In this document: in pieces, positions 25,284 to 32,695 of the stretch | Numbering within the stretch: the stretch's first letter is position 1 | Layout: the number at the start of each line of letters is the position of its first letter | Assembly (NCBI GenBank): GCA_900542905.1 | Contig: UQPF01000001.1 | Coordinates: 224,148 to 288,147 of the forward strand | Source of the DNA: an uncultured Collinsella sp. | Lineage (GTDB): Bacteria; Actinomycetota; Coriobacteriia; Coriobacteriales; Coriobacteriaceae | Direction of reading: 5' to 3' | DNA length: 64,000 bases | Program-made: the position numbers and the translations under genes | Notes under the pieces: generated by a model | Database searches by the model: none | Told to the model about the DNA's origin: nothing | Seen by the model: only the letters and a program-made list of their open reading frames with translations

Positions 25284-25356
25284 TGGAGACGAAGGGAGTC
25301 GAACCCTCGGCCTCTGCCATGCGACGGCAGCGCTCTCCCAACTGAGCTACGTCCCC
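25284..25356 (-). tRNA. tRNA-Ala (CGC)
   Basis: A 73-base cloverleaf with anticodon stem CTGCC/GGCAG and loop GTCGCAT, giving CGC at 34-36. The acceptor stem has the G3:U70 pair that identifies tRNA-Ala. CCA is not encoded. Confidence 0.93.
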
Positions 25357-25461
25357 AGGACAAGTCGATATTTTACCTACGGCTCGCCAACTGTCAACGC
25401 CCAATAACCAGTCTTTTTGGGGCGCGGCTATTTTGGCAACTTTTCGAACAGGCGATCCTCT

Positions 25462-25497
25462 CGATGATTTTTTATCCCCGTCCCAGAAAAATCATCG
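25462..25497. repeat. CCGTCCC-loop palindrome, copy 1
   Basis: Perfect 11-bp arms CGATGATTTTT / AAAAATCATCG enclose TATCCCCGTCCCAG. It lies just downstream of the radical SAM gene's stop. The loop and A/T arms recur at 38184-38221. Confidence 0.65.
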
Positions 25498-25506
25498 ACG
25501 AACGCA

Positions 25507-26445
25507 CTACTTTGCGCTGGTAAGAACACCGGTGGTGTCGAAGGCCGGGGTGAAGCTCTCGTCTACCGCGCCGCCCTCTTGCCAGAACATCGTCGTAAAA
25601 CCCAGGTCGTCGGCATGGTCGAGCACCTGCTCGTACTCCTCACGCGTCACGGCGCGTGCCAGGTCGCCGCCCTGCTCGCGCATGAGCGCATTGGGCGTGT
25701 ACTGGTTCATGACCGAGATCGGCACATCGCCCACCGTCTGCCACACTAGGTCTAGCACGCGGCACGAATCGTCCGCATGCCCCGGAAGCACCAGGTGACG
25801 CACGATGATGCCGCGCTTCATGAGCCCGTCCTCGTCCACCAACTCTCCCCCGCGGCGATCGATCTCGCGCGCCATCTGGGCCAGACCCGACACGGCCACG
25901 CGCGGGTAATCCTTAATATGAGAAAGCGATTGCGCAAGCCCGGCATCGGCATATTTAAAGTCGGTAAGCCACACATCGACCAGGTCGCCCAGCGCCGCCA
26001 CGGCACTCGCACGCTCGTAACCACTCGTGTTGTAGACGATCGGGATAACCAGCCCGCGCATCCGTGCCGCGGCAATCGCGGCGGGCAACAGGTGCGCATA
26101 GTGCGTCGCCGTCACCAAGTTAATGTTGTTGGCACCCTGGTCCTGCAGTTCCAGCATAATCTCGACCAGGCGCTCAGGCGAAATCTCAAGGCCAAAATTG
26201 CCGGTCGAGATCTCGTGGTTCTGGCAGTAGACGCATTTGAGCGAACAGCCGCTAAAGAAAATCGTGCCCGAGCCGGCCTCACCCGAGATGGGCGGCTCCT
26301 CCCACATATGAAGCGCCGCGCGGGCGACCTTAAGCGTGTCGTTAGCACCGCAGACGCCGTGCGCGCCCTCATCGCGCGCCGCACAGCAACGGCGCGGACA
26401 CAAATGGCAGGCGGGCGAAAAAAGTTCGGTCAACGACGTCGGCAT
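25507..26445 (-). CDS. Radical SAM protein, putative PFL-activating-enzyme-like (COG1313 type)
   Basis: 312 residues. The radical SAM cluster site is FFSGCSLKCVYCQNHEIS (CxxxCxxC). An N-terminal cysteine cluster CHLCPRRCCAARDEGAHGVCGA is typical of the PflX-like subgroup. No glycyl radical enzyme gene is nearby, so the target is unknown; this subgroup is often annotated as PFL-activating without proof. The ATG at 26445 has GGAG nine bases upstream; a TTG five codons earlier is possible. Confidence 0.85.
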   Translation of the reverse strand: MPTSLTELFSPACHLCPRRCCAARDEGAHGVCGANDTLKVARAALHMWEEPPISGEAGSGTIFFSGCSLKCVYCQNHEISTGNFGLEISPERLVEIMLELQDQGANNINLVTATHYAHLLPAAIAAARMRGLVIPIVYNTSGYERASAVAALGDLVDVWLTDFKYADAGLAQSLSHIKDYPRVAVSGLAQMAREIDRRGGELVDEDGLMKRGIIVRHLVLPGHADDSCRVLDLVWQTVGDVPISVMNQYTPNALMREQGGDLARAVTREEYEQVLDHADDLGFTTMFWQEGGAVDESFTPAFDTTGVLTSAK

Positions 26446-26582
26446 AAAACCATGCTCCAAAACAACGATTCAGCAGCTCAAACGTAAAGGGATCAACCCC
26501 ACAGACGGCTCGAGCCCAAGGCGCCGTAATCGTCCGACACGATTTTTGTAATGTCAAGACTGGAATCGATAAAGTGCCGCTT

Positions 26583-26766
26583 TATGATGTAGGTATTCCG
26601 CCCCCCGCGGAGCAACTGGGTGAACCGTCGCGTTTATTTAGGGAGCCCACACAGTCGTACCTAGTACAGGTATCCTTCGTTGTTAAGGACGCTGGAACAG
26701 TCGATGAGGGCACCCACCTGTTTTAGGTGGGTTCATTTTCGTAACGTGGGGGGTGGTTTTCTTTTG
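26583..26766 (+). ncRNA. ssrS: Probable 6S RNA (SsrS) with its promoter -10
   Basis: A TATGAT -10 box (26583-26588) is followed about 10 bases later by CCGCCCCCCGCG (26598-26609). That segment pairs over 12 positions with CGTGGGGGGTGG (26745-26756), allowing two G-U pairs, and TTTTCTTTT follows. This outlines a roughly 160-170-nt RNA with a closing stem that doubles as terminator. On the 3' side a small hairpin CCCACCT-GTTTT-AGGTGGG with GTTCA resembles the 3' bubble hairpin of 6S RNA. 6S RNA binds the RNA polymerase holoenzyme. The identification rests on architecture and this motif only. The rest of the 26446-26970 gap has no gene. Confidence 0.55.
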
Positions 26767-26970
26767 CCGAAAATCACCATTACAGTCCATATAGATCCCC
26801 GTCGGCATCCCGGCAAGCCATCGACAACATCCCAATATCTGGTAAGCGCGTGATTATCGCTGCGTGCAATTCCATGCACCCCCCTTGGTCGAGTATTATG
26901 GTTCGGCTATGCCCTTTGCGCATGGCGTTCTTCTGACCTTTTCCTTCGACGCTTGGCGGTTTTTAGATTC

Positions 26971-28170
26971 ATGGCTTCATCCCCGAGCTACATACCGTAC
27001 CTATGCGTGGCAGCGGCGGCCTTTATCACGACCTTCCTCGCGGTGCCCCTGGTCAAGCGCTTGGCAATTAAGCTCGATGCCGTCGACTATCCTTCTAAGC
27101 GCCGCATCAACACCAAGCCCATCCCACGTTTGGGCGGAGCGGCGGTGTTTTTGGGCCTGGTCGTTGCCTGCATTGTGCAAATCCTAGGCACCTGGTACCT
27201 AGGCTGGCCACCCGTCCTGGTGCCGCACCCGCGCCTTCACATTAGCTATCCCATGCTGGCGCTCTCCTTTACCGTCATCTTTGCGACCGGCGCGATCGAC
27301 GACGTCTTCCAGCTCACGCCCAAGCAAAAGCTGGCCGGACAAGTCCTCGCCGCGCTTATCGCCTGTATCGGCGGCCTAAAAATCGGCGTCATCGTCAACC
27401 CGTTTGCCCCCGGCGAGATCATGCTCGGATGGCTCGCCTACCCCATCACCGTGATCTATCTGGTGGCATTCACCAACATCATTAACCTCATCGACGGCCT
27501 CGACGGCTTGGCCACGGGCATCTGCGGCATCGCGTCGTTCACCATGTTTTCGATGGCCGTTCTCTCGGGCCGCATCGACGCCGCCGCGCTCTCCATTGCG
27601 CTCTTTGGCGCCTGTCTGGCCTTTTTGCGCTACAACTTCAACCCCGCAAGCATCTTCTTGGGCGACTCGGGGTCGCTGCTTCTGGGCTTTGCGCTGGGCT
27701 CCATCTCGCTGCTCAACGTGAGCCGCACCGCCGCACTCACCTCGCTTATCATCCCGCTCATCGTTGCCGGCGTGCCCATCATCGACACGTTTAGCGCCAT
27801 TGTACGCCGCAAGCGCGCCCACATTAGCATCGGGCAGGCCGACAAGGGCCACATCCACCACCGCCTGATCCAAGAAGGCTACAACCAAAAACAGGCCGTG
27901 CTGCTCATCTATGCCTGGTGCATCATGCTTTCGGCCGGCGCCGCCGCGATTAACCAGGTCGAGGTGCCCATGCGTGTGCTCATCTTTACCGTGCTCGCCA
28001 TTGGCTCGGCTGCCTTCGCCAAGCACCTGCACCTGTTTGAACCCGTGCTGCGCCACCATTACAACAAGCGCACGCACGAGGACGAGCTGGTCACCCCCGA
28101 CGACCCCGCTTTTAAGCAGGAGGAGCAGGCAGCCGAGGAGCGCAAAGAAGAGCGCCACCACAAGCTCTAG
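26971..28170 (+). CDS. Undecaprenyl-phosphate GlcNAc-1-phosphate transferase (WecA/TagO family)
   Basis: 399 residues, polytopic (about 10-11 TM helices). Transfers a sugar 1-phosphate to undecaprenyl phosphate, the first step of wall polymer or surface glycan assembly. Family residues: ATGAIDDVFQL, NIINLIDGLDGLATG, GDSGSLLLG and the HIHHRLI loop. The C-terminal 40 residues are charged and His-rich (EERKEERHHKL). The ATG at 26971 is preferred; a TTG six codons earlier also opens the frame. Confidence 0.9.
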   Translation: MASSPSYIPYLCVAAAAFITTFLAVPLVKRLAIKLDAVDYPSKRRINTKPIPRLGGAAVFLGLVVACIVQILGTWYLGWPPVLVPHPRLHISYPMLALSFTVIFATGAIDDVFQLTPKQKLAGQVLAALIACIGGLKIGVIVNPFAPGEIMLGWLAYPITVIYLVAFTNIINLIDGLDGLATGICGIASFTMFSMAVLSGRIDAAALSIALFGACLAFLRYNFNPASIFLGDSGSLLLGFALGSISLLNVSRTAALTSLIIPLIVAGVPIIDTFSAIVRRKRAHISIGQADKGHIHHRLIQEGYNQKQAVLLIYAWCIMLSAGAAAINQVEVPMRVLIFTVLAIGSAAFAKHLHLFEPVLRHHYNKRTHEDELVTPDDPAFKQEEQAAEERKEERHHKL

Positions 28171-28329
28171 GGCAAGCTGCCGAGGATGTGCCAAGGCGTT
28201 GGCAGCCGTTCGCGCGAACGCCGCGGCGGACTTGAAAGCCGGCCCCTGGCAGTCCCTCACCCACTCACGCCCACCCCTCTCAATAAACACGCTATCATCA
28301 AAACCTGCGAACGAACGTTAGGAGCAATC

Positions 28330-29379
28330 ATGCCAAACGAGAACAGCTACGAAGTCGCGCTGCAAAAGAGCAACGCCATTCGCGAGGGCCTGGCCAAGAC
28401 GCCCGAGAAGTTCACCATGCTTACCGGCGACCGCCCCACCGGCCGTCTGCACCTGGGTCACTACTTTGGCACCCTCAAGGGCCGCGTGGAGCTGCAGAAC
28501 ATGGGCGCCAGGACCAACGTACTCATCGCCGACTACCAGGTCATCACCGACCGCGACACCACCGAGCACATCCAGGACAACGTGTACAACATGGTCATGG
28601 ACTACCTTGCCTGCGGCATCGACCCCGACAAGACCATGATCTACGCGCACTCCGCCGTACCCGCCGCCAACCAGCTCATGCTGCCGTTCCTGTCGCTGGT
28701 GTCCGAGGCCGAGCTGGCGCGCAACCCCACGGTCAAGGCCGAGATGGAGGCCTCGGGTCACGAGCTCACCGGCCTTCTGCTCACCTACCCGGTGCATCAG
28801 GCCTGCGACATCCTGTTCTGCAAGGGCAACGTGGTGCCCGTCGGTCGCGACCAGCTGCCGCACATCGAGCTCACCCGCACCATCGCACGCCGCTTCAACA
28901 ACCGCTACGGCAAGGTATTTCCCGAGGTCGAGGCGCTGCTGTCCGAGACCCCGCTGCTGCCCGGCCTTGACGGTCGCAAGATGAGCAAGAGCTACGGCAA
29001 CGCCATCAATATTTCGATGACCGCCGAGGAAACGGCCAAGCGCATCAAGAAGAGCCAGACCGACTCCGAGCGCATGATCACGTTCGACCCCGAGAACCGC
29101 CCCGGTGTGTCCGGCCTGCTTTCGACGGCTGCAATCTGCACCGGTCGCTCCGAGGTCGAGATTGCCGAGGAGATTGGCATGGGCGGCTCCGGCCAGCTCA
29201 AGCAGTACGTGACCGAGGCCGTCAACGAGTACTTCGCACCTATCCGCGAGCGTCGCCAGCGCTACGAGAACGATCTGGACTATGTGAAGGACGTCCTGCA
29301 TGAGGGCAACCGTCGCGCCAACGAGATCGCCGAGCAGACCCTGGCCGAGGTTCAGGACGCCATGGGTATGGTGTACTAG
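28330..29379 (+). CDS. trpS: Tryptophanyl-tRNA synthetase
   Basis: 349-residue class I synthetase. HIGH motif TGDRPTGRLHLGHYFG, tryptophan pocket and VGRDQLPHIELTR, and a full KMSKS in GLDGRKMSKSYGNAI. The ATG follows TTAGGAGCAATC. No T-box or other leader structure is visible upstream (159-bp gap). Terminated by the hairpin at 29414-29442. Confidence 0.95.
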   Translation: MPNENSYEVALQKSNAIREGLAKTPEKFTMLTGDRPTGRLHLGHYFGTLKGRVELQNMGARTNVLIADYQVITDRDTTEHIQDNVYNMVMDYLACGIDPDKTMIYAHSAVPAANQLMLPFLSLVSEAELARNPTVKAEMEASGHELTGLLLTYPVHQACDILFCKGNVVPVGRDQLPHIELTRTIARRFNNRYGKVFPEVEALLSETPLLPGLDGRKMSKSYGNAINISMTAEETAKRIKKSQTDSERMITFDPENRPGVSGLLSTAAICTGRSEVEIAEEIGMGGSGQLKQYVTEAVNEYFAPIRERRQRYENDLDYVKDVLHEGNRRANEIAEQTLAEVQDAMGMVY

Positions 29380-29413
29380 GCCGATCTGCTGACTTGAGCT
29401 TTCGATTGCTATA

Positions 29414-29442
29414 GGGCGGGCGCTACGGCGTCCGCCTTTTTT
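29414..29442 (+). terminator. Rho-independent terminator of trpS
   Basis: GGCGGGCGC-TACG-GCGTCCGCC is followed by six T residues. Confidence 0.92.
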
Positions 29443-29488
29443 GGAGCGGACCGCTTCGGCTCCGTCCATCGCACTCCCCCGACAAACA

Positions 29489-29530
29489 GGAACAGGCCCG
29501 CTGGCAGTTAGTTGCCAGCGGGCCTGTTCC
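29489..29530. repeat. Perfect 18-bp hairpin downstream of trpS
   Basis: GGAACAGGCCCGCTGGCA pairs exactly with TGCCAGCGGGCCTGTTCC over a 6-base loop. No T-tract follows. It sits in the 390-bp trpS-MGMT gap, which otherwise holds only the repeat at 29715-29753. Confidence 0.8.
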
Positions 29531-29714
29531 CGAAGTACACCGTTGAATCGCACAGAGGGGAGGAATGCGAATCAAACTCAACAGGGCAGGCTTTTTCATC
29601 GCCTATTGCCTGCTCCGTTGCTGAAACCAATATAGTTCACCGTGGTTTACTTTGCAGCATCAATATCCGCCGCCATAGCTTCTCCATAAGTTAGCCCCGG
29701 TAAACCTGCAACAG

Positions 29715-29753
29715 AAAACCACCGCAAAGGGGACAGGCACCTTTGTGGTGGTT
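29715..29753. repeat. Seven-copy palindrome, copy 3
   Basis: AAAACCACCGCAAAGG, loop, CCTTTGTGGTGGTT. One base differs in the left arm (CCG for CCA). Located at the 3' side of the MGMT-like gene. Confidence 0.9.
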
Positions 29754-29771
29754 CTGGCCACGGCAGAGCTG

Positions 29772-30092
29772 TTAGAGTCCGGCAGGCCAACGACAGACGG
29801 CCAGGTCGACGTGCATGTCGTCCTTAAACGCCACACCCTCCCCTAGCAAAAGCTCACGTTGAGCATCGGGACCGCCAAAAGCAAAACCCTCGCATATGCG
29901 CCCGTCGGCAAACACCACGCGGTGACAGGGAATCTCGCCGGGGCGCGGATTGCTATGCAGGGCATACCCCACATACCGCGCACTTCGTGGTCGACCGGCA
30001 AGCAGCGCCACCTGACCATACGTGGCGACCATCCCCTCGGGGATCTGCTCGACCACCTCGTACACCCGTTCAAAAAAGCCCTCAGACGCCAT
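29772..30092 (-). CDS. MGMT-family methyltransferase-like protein
   Basis: 106 residues: only the C-terminal DNA-binding/active-site domain of O6-alkylguanine-DNA alkyltransferase, as in the COG3695/ATL group. The HTH is EGMVATYGQVALLAGRPRSARYVGYAL. The active site is IPCHRVV with Cys56 kept, whereas true ATL proteins have Trp there, so direct alkyl transfer is possible. The gene is bracketed by repeat copies at 29715-29753 and 30121-30161. Confidence 0.87.
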   Translation of the reverse strand: MASEGFFERVYEVVEQIPEGMVATYGQVALLAGRPRSARYVGYALHSNPRPGEIPCHRVVFADGRICEGFAFGGPDAQRELLLGEGVAFKDDMHVDLAVCRWPAGL

Positions 30093-30120
30093 TGCTCGCT
30101 CCCTTCCACCCTGAAAAGCA

Positions 30121-30161
30121 TAAACCACCGCAAAGGGGACAGGCACCTTTGTGGTGGTTTA
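30121..30161. repeat. Seven-copy palindrome, copy 4
   Basis: TAAACCACCGCAAAGG, loop GGACAGGCA, CCTTTGTGGTGGTTTA. Lies between the DegV stop and the MGMT-like start. Confidence 0.92.
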
Positions 30162-30172
30162 TGGCAGGTCAG

Positions 30173-31027
30173 TTAGTTGGCGGGCTGGAAGAAGGCTACG
30201 GCTACGGCGCCAGGGCCTACGTGGGTGCCGATGGTGGCGCCGATGGTGTGAACGGGCAACTCGCCCTCGGTGTGGCCAGCCCAAAGTGCCGCGCTGTCCT
30301 CGATATACTTCTTGAGCACCGCATCCGAAAGGCCCGTATAGCCGAGCGCCAGCGGCATGGAAAAGTCGATGCCGCCCGCTTTTTCGACCTTTTGGTTCAG
30401 CAGGTTGCGGCCGTTCTTGGAACCGCGCGCCTTGCCCAGCTGCACGATCAGACCGTCCTCGACAGCCACCACGGGCTTTACGTTGAGCAGCGTGCCCACG
30501 GCGCCGGCCGCAGCAGACAGACGACCGCCGCGCACCAGGTACTCCAGCGTCTCGAGCAGGCCGATAACCACCACACGGTCGCGCACGGCCTCGACGGCCG
30601 CCGCGATCTGAGCTGCACTACGGCCCTCATCCACCAGGCGCAGGGCATACTCGACCATGACACGCTCGCCCAGAGTGACGTTATTGCTATCCACCACGTA
30701 AACGTCGCCGCCTGGCGCCTCGGCAAGTGCGGTACGGGCACTCTGATTGGTGCCTGATAGCTTAGCGCCCACGGTAATAATCACAGCCTCATCGCCGGCT
30801 TCACGAACCTTGGCAATCGCCTGCGAAAACGCGTACGGGTTGACCTGGCCGGTCTTGGGCAGCTCATCGCGCTCCACGAGCATCTCGTAAAAGCGCTGGT
30901 GATCGATGTCGATGCCATCCATGTACACATCGGTGCCAAAGGTGACGGACAGCGGCAAAACGGCCAGTGCTGGATGCTCGACCGGCGACATATCGCTTGC
31001 GGAATCGGTAATAATGCGGACGGACAT
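30173..31027 (-). CDS. DegV-family fatty-acid-binding protein
   Basis: 284 residues. Family landmarks: VRIITDSASDMSP, the lower-domain KTGQVNPYAF, TVGAKLSGTNQSA and EYLVRGGRLSAAAGAVGTLLNVKPVV. DegV proteins bind fatty acids and can serve fatty acid kinase (FakA) as the FakB subunit; no fakA is in the window. The ATG at 31027 follows AAAGGATTCGCT. A MarR regulator gene lies 120 bp upstream on the same strand. Confidence 0.92.
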   Translation of the reverse strand: MSVRIITDSASDMSPVEHPALAVLPLSVTFGTDVYMDGIDIDHQRFYEMLVERDELPKTGQVNPYAFSQAIAKVREAGDEAVIITVGAKLSGTNQSARTALAEAPGGDVYVVDSNNVTLGERVMVEYALRLVDEGRSAAQIAAAVEAVRDRVVVIGLLETLEYLVRGGRLSAAAGAVGTLLNVKPVVAVEDGLIVQLGKARGSKNGRNLLNQKVEKAGGIDFSMPLALGYTGLSDAVLKKYIEDSAALWAGHTEGELPVHTIGATIGTHVGPGAVAVAFFQPAN

Positions 31028-31146
31028 AGCGAATCCTTTCTTGCGCAGGTCCCGCGCAGGGAATTTTGACAGCAAGGCCCCGGCACGGTATACGCGCTCA
31101 AACAGGACTATGCAGTTGTTAATTGGAAGCAAAAGCCTTGGCGGCC

Positions 31147-31596
31147 CTACAGCTCGCGCAGGGTGTTGAGAATCGTGCGCAGCGACGCATACATCTGCTC
31201 ACGCTGCTCCACACCCATAGCCTTACCGGTGGTATCGAGCACCTCGCGAATGATGCGGTCCGCTTCGCTCATGCTCTCGCCGCCCAGAGCGGTCAGGCGC
31301 ACCGGAGCACGATACTTAACGGCGGCATCGCCCGAATCGTCGACCTCGACGTAGCCGCCCTCCTCCAGATGCGCGAGCGTACGCGAGACGGCGGCGCGGG
31401 TCACGCCTGCCATGCGAGCCAGGTCAGCGCCAGTCAGGCCGTCCTTGCTGCGCTCAAGATAGTAAAGGCACATAACGTCGGAGCCCTTGAGGCCCAGCCT
31501 TGCGCCCTCGGATGTCTTAATGCGCTGAATCTCCTTGTAGAGCCCGCTGATCAGTCCGACAAAGTCCTCGAAACGTGTCTCGTCGTTCTGCTGCAT
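31147..31596 (-). CDS. MarR-family transcriptional regulator
   Basis: 149 residues. Winged helix: VMCLYYLERSKDGLTGADLARMAGVTRAAVSRTLAHLEEGGYVEVDD, flanked by dimerisation helices. Likely co-transcribed with the downstream DegV gene, suggesting control of lipid or membrane functions, but no operator was identified. The ATG at 31596 was chosen by the family-like start MQQNDETRFEDFV. Confidence 0.88.
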   Translation of the reverse strand: MQQNDETRFEDFVGLISGLYKEIQRIKTSEGARLGLKGSDVMCLYYLERSKDGLTGADLARMAGVTRAAVSRTLAHLEEGGYVEVDDSGDAAVKYRAPVRLTALGGESMSEADRIIREVLDTTGKAMGVEQREQMYASLRTILNTLREL

Positions 31597-31700
31597 GGGA
31601 GACGACCGCCTTTCGCTTGCATAATGCTTACGGGTAAACATCTTAGTCGCATAAGGCGACACCCGTACCCAAATACCCCATTTGTTAACCCATCAACATA

Positions 31701-31740
31701 AAAACCACCACAAAGGGGACAGGCACCTTTGTGGTGGTTT
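31701..31740. repeat. Seven-copy palindrome, copy 5
   Basis: AAAACCACCACAAAGG, loop, CCTTTGTGGTGGTTT. It sits directly after the stop of the B3/4 gene and upstream of the MarR gene. Confidence 0.92.
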
Positions 31741-31748
31741 GGGGCGAG

Positions 31749-32468
31749 CTACAGTTCCACGCGCGGGTTATCGCGGGTCACAAGCGTCTTAACGACAACC
31801 GTCGCTCCCAGATAGCGCTCGAGCAGCTCGGCTAAGCGATCGATCGCAGCTTGGCAATCCCCCATCCGCTCGGGCTCCACGCACTCAATCGCCAGGAACG
31901 CATCGGCCGAATCATCGGACAGCGCCGTGCGAACGCCGTCGCGCCAGTTCCAGCAACGGCACACGGCGCCCGCATCGTCGATGTAGGCGAGCTCGCCGGG
32001 CAGCGTCGGATCGTCCGCCTCCTCGCCAAGCGGCAAGAACGCATCGCCACCGTCGGTCACCTTCAAGCGAAGGTCTCCCTCGATCGCATGCAGATCCTCG
32101 CCTCCCACGGGCAGCGCGTAGGTCAGCGACACCGTGTTGTAAATATCCACCGCGGGCGTAATGTGGCCCACCGGCTTGCCTTTGAGCACGCGTTTGAGCA
32201 AGTTCTCGATCGAGCAGCGCGCGCCTTTCTTGGTCTTGAACAAACGATAGGCCTCGCGCCATGCCTTGACCGGTGCGTTCTCGCTGATAGTGTCGCTGGT
32301 CAGATGACGCTCCGCATCGATATTGGCGCGGTCGAGAAACGCCGCAATCGCATCCACGTCCTCTTGAGGAATCTGAGCCGTGGGCTTCATGCCCTCCACG
32401 ACCACAACACCGACCGCTGCCTGCGGAAACAGCTCCCAGAATGAATCCTCGGCAATAAAGCTCTTCAT
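31749..32468 (-). CDS. B3/4 domain protein (PheRS beta-like editing domain family)
   Basis: 239 residues of the free-standing B3/B4 family, related to the editing domain of phenylalanyl-tRNA synthetase beta. Central motif SIENLLKRVLKGKPVGHITPAVDIYNTVSLTYALPVGGEDL. Such proteins are thought to act on mischarged tRNA or amino acids; activity here is inferred. GGGAG lies upstream of the ATG at 32468. The gene is bracketed by repeat copies at 31701-31740 and 32640-32680 and has an unusual leader (32487-32524). Confidence 0.85.
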   Translation of the reverse strand: MKSFIAEDSFWELFPQAAVGVVVVEGMKPTAQIPQEDVDAIAAFLDRANIDAERHLTSDTISENAPVKAWREAYRLFKTKKGARCSIENLLKRVLKGKPVGHITPAVDIYNTVSLTYALPVGGEDLHAIEGDLRLKVTDGGDAFLPLGEEADDPTLPGELAYIDDAGAVCRCWNWRDGVRTALSDDSADAFLAIECVEPERMGDCQAAIDRLAELLERYLGATVVVKTLVTRDNPRVEL

Positions 32469-32486
32469 ACGCTCTCCCTTCATTGT

Positions 32487-32524
32487 GCGCGCCCGAGTGA
32501 GGGCGCCTAAACAAAAAGCGCCCT
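32487..32524 (-). promoter_or_regulatory. Leader with mutually exclusive stems upstream of the B3/4 gene
   Basis: In transcript order, three segments AGGGCGC (32524-32518), GGCGCCCT (32507-32500) and GGGCGCGC (32494-32487) can pair as 1+2 or 2+3. The second pairing lies close to the start codon. A further hairpin GTCCCC / GGGGAC lies at about 32577-32600. This resembles an attenuator or translation switch, but no known riboswitch or complete T-box is recognised. Confidence 0.35.
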
Positions 32525-32639
32525 TACAACGGCCACCTTCAAAGTCCTACGGTGCCGTCACAAGAACGCTTTCGCTGTCCCCATCCGGAGAAGGGGACGA
32601 TATGTCAGGCGTATTGTAACCCGAGTCATCCACGCGAGC

Positions 32640-32680
32640 AAAACCACCACAAAGGTGCCTGTCCCCTTTGTGGCGGTTTT
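32640..32680. repeat. Seven-copy palindrome, copy 6 (opposite orientation)
   Basis: The only copy whose GGGGACAGG loop reads on the minus strand; one arm carries TGGCGG for TGGTGG. It is placed just after the pckA stop, so it can act as the pckA terminator. Confidence 0.9.
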
Positions 32681-32695
32681 TGGTCTAAGGCGACG

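Noticed and set aside
32487..32640. Complete T-box leader upstream of the B3/4 gene
   Set aside because: A fragment reading GAAGGTGGCC on the minus strand recalls the T-box core, but the full conserved core, specifier loop and usual leader length are missing.
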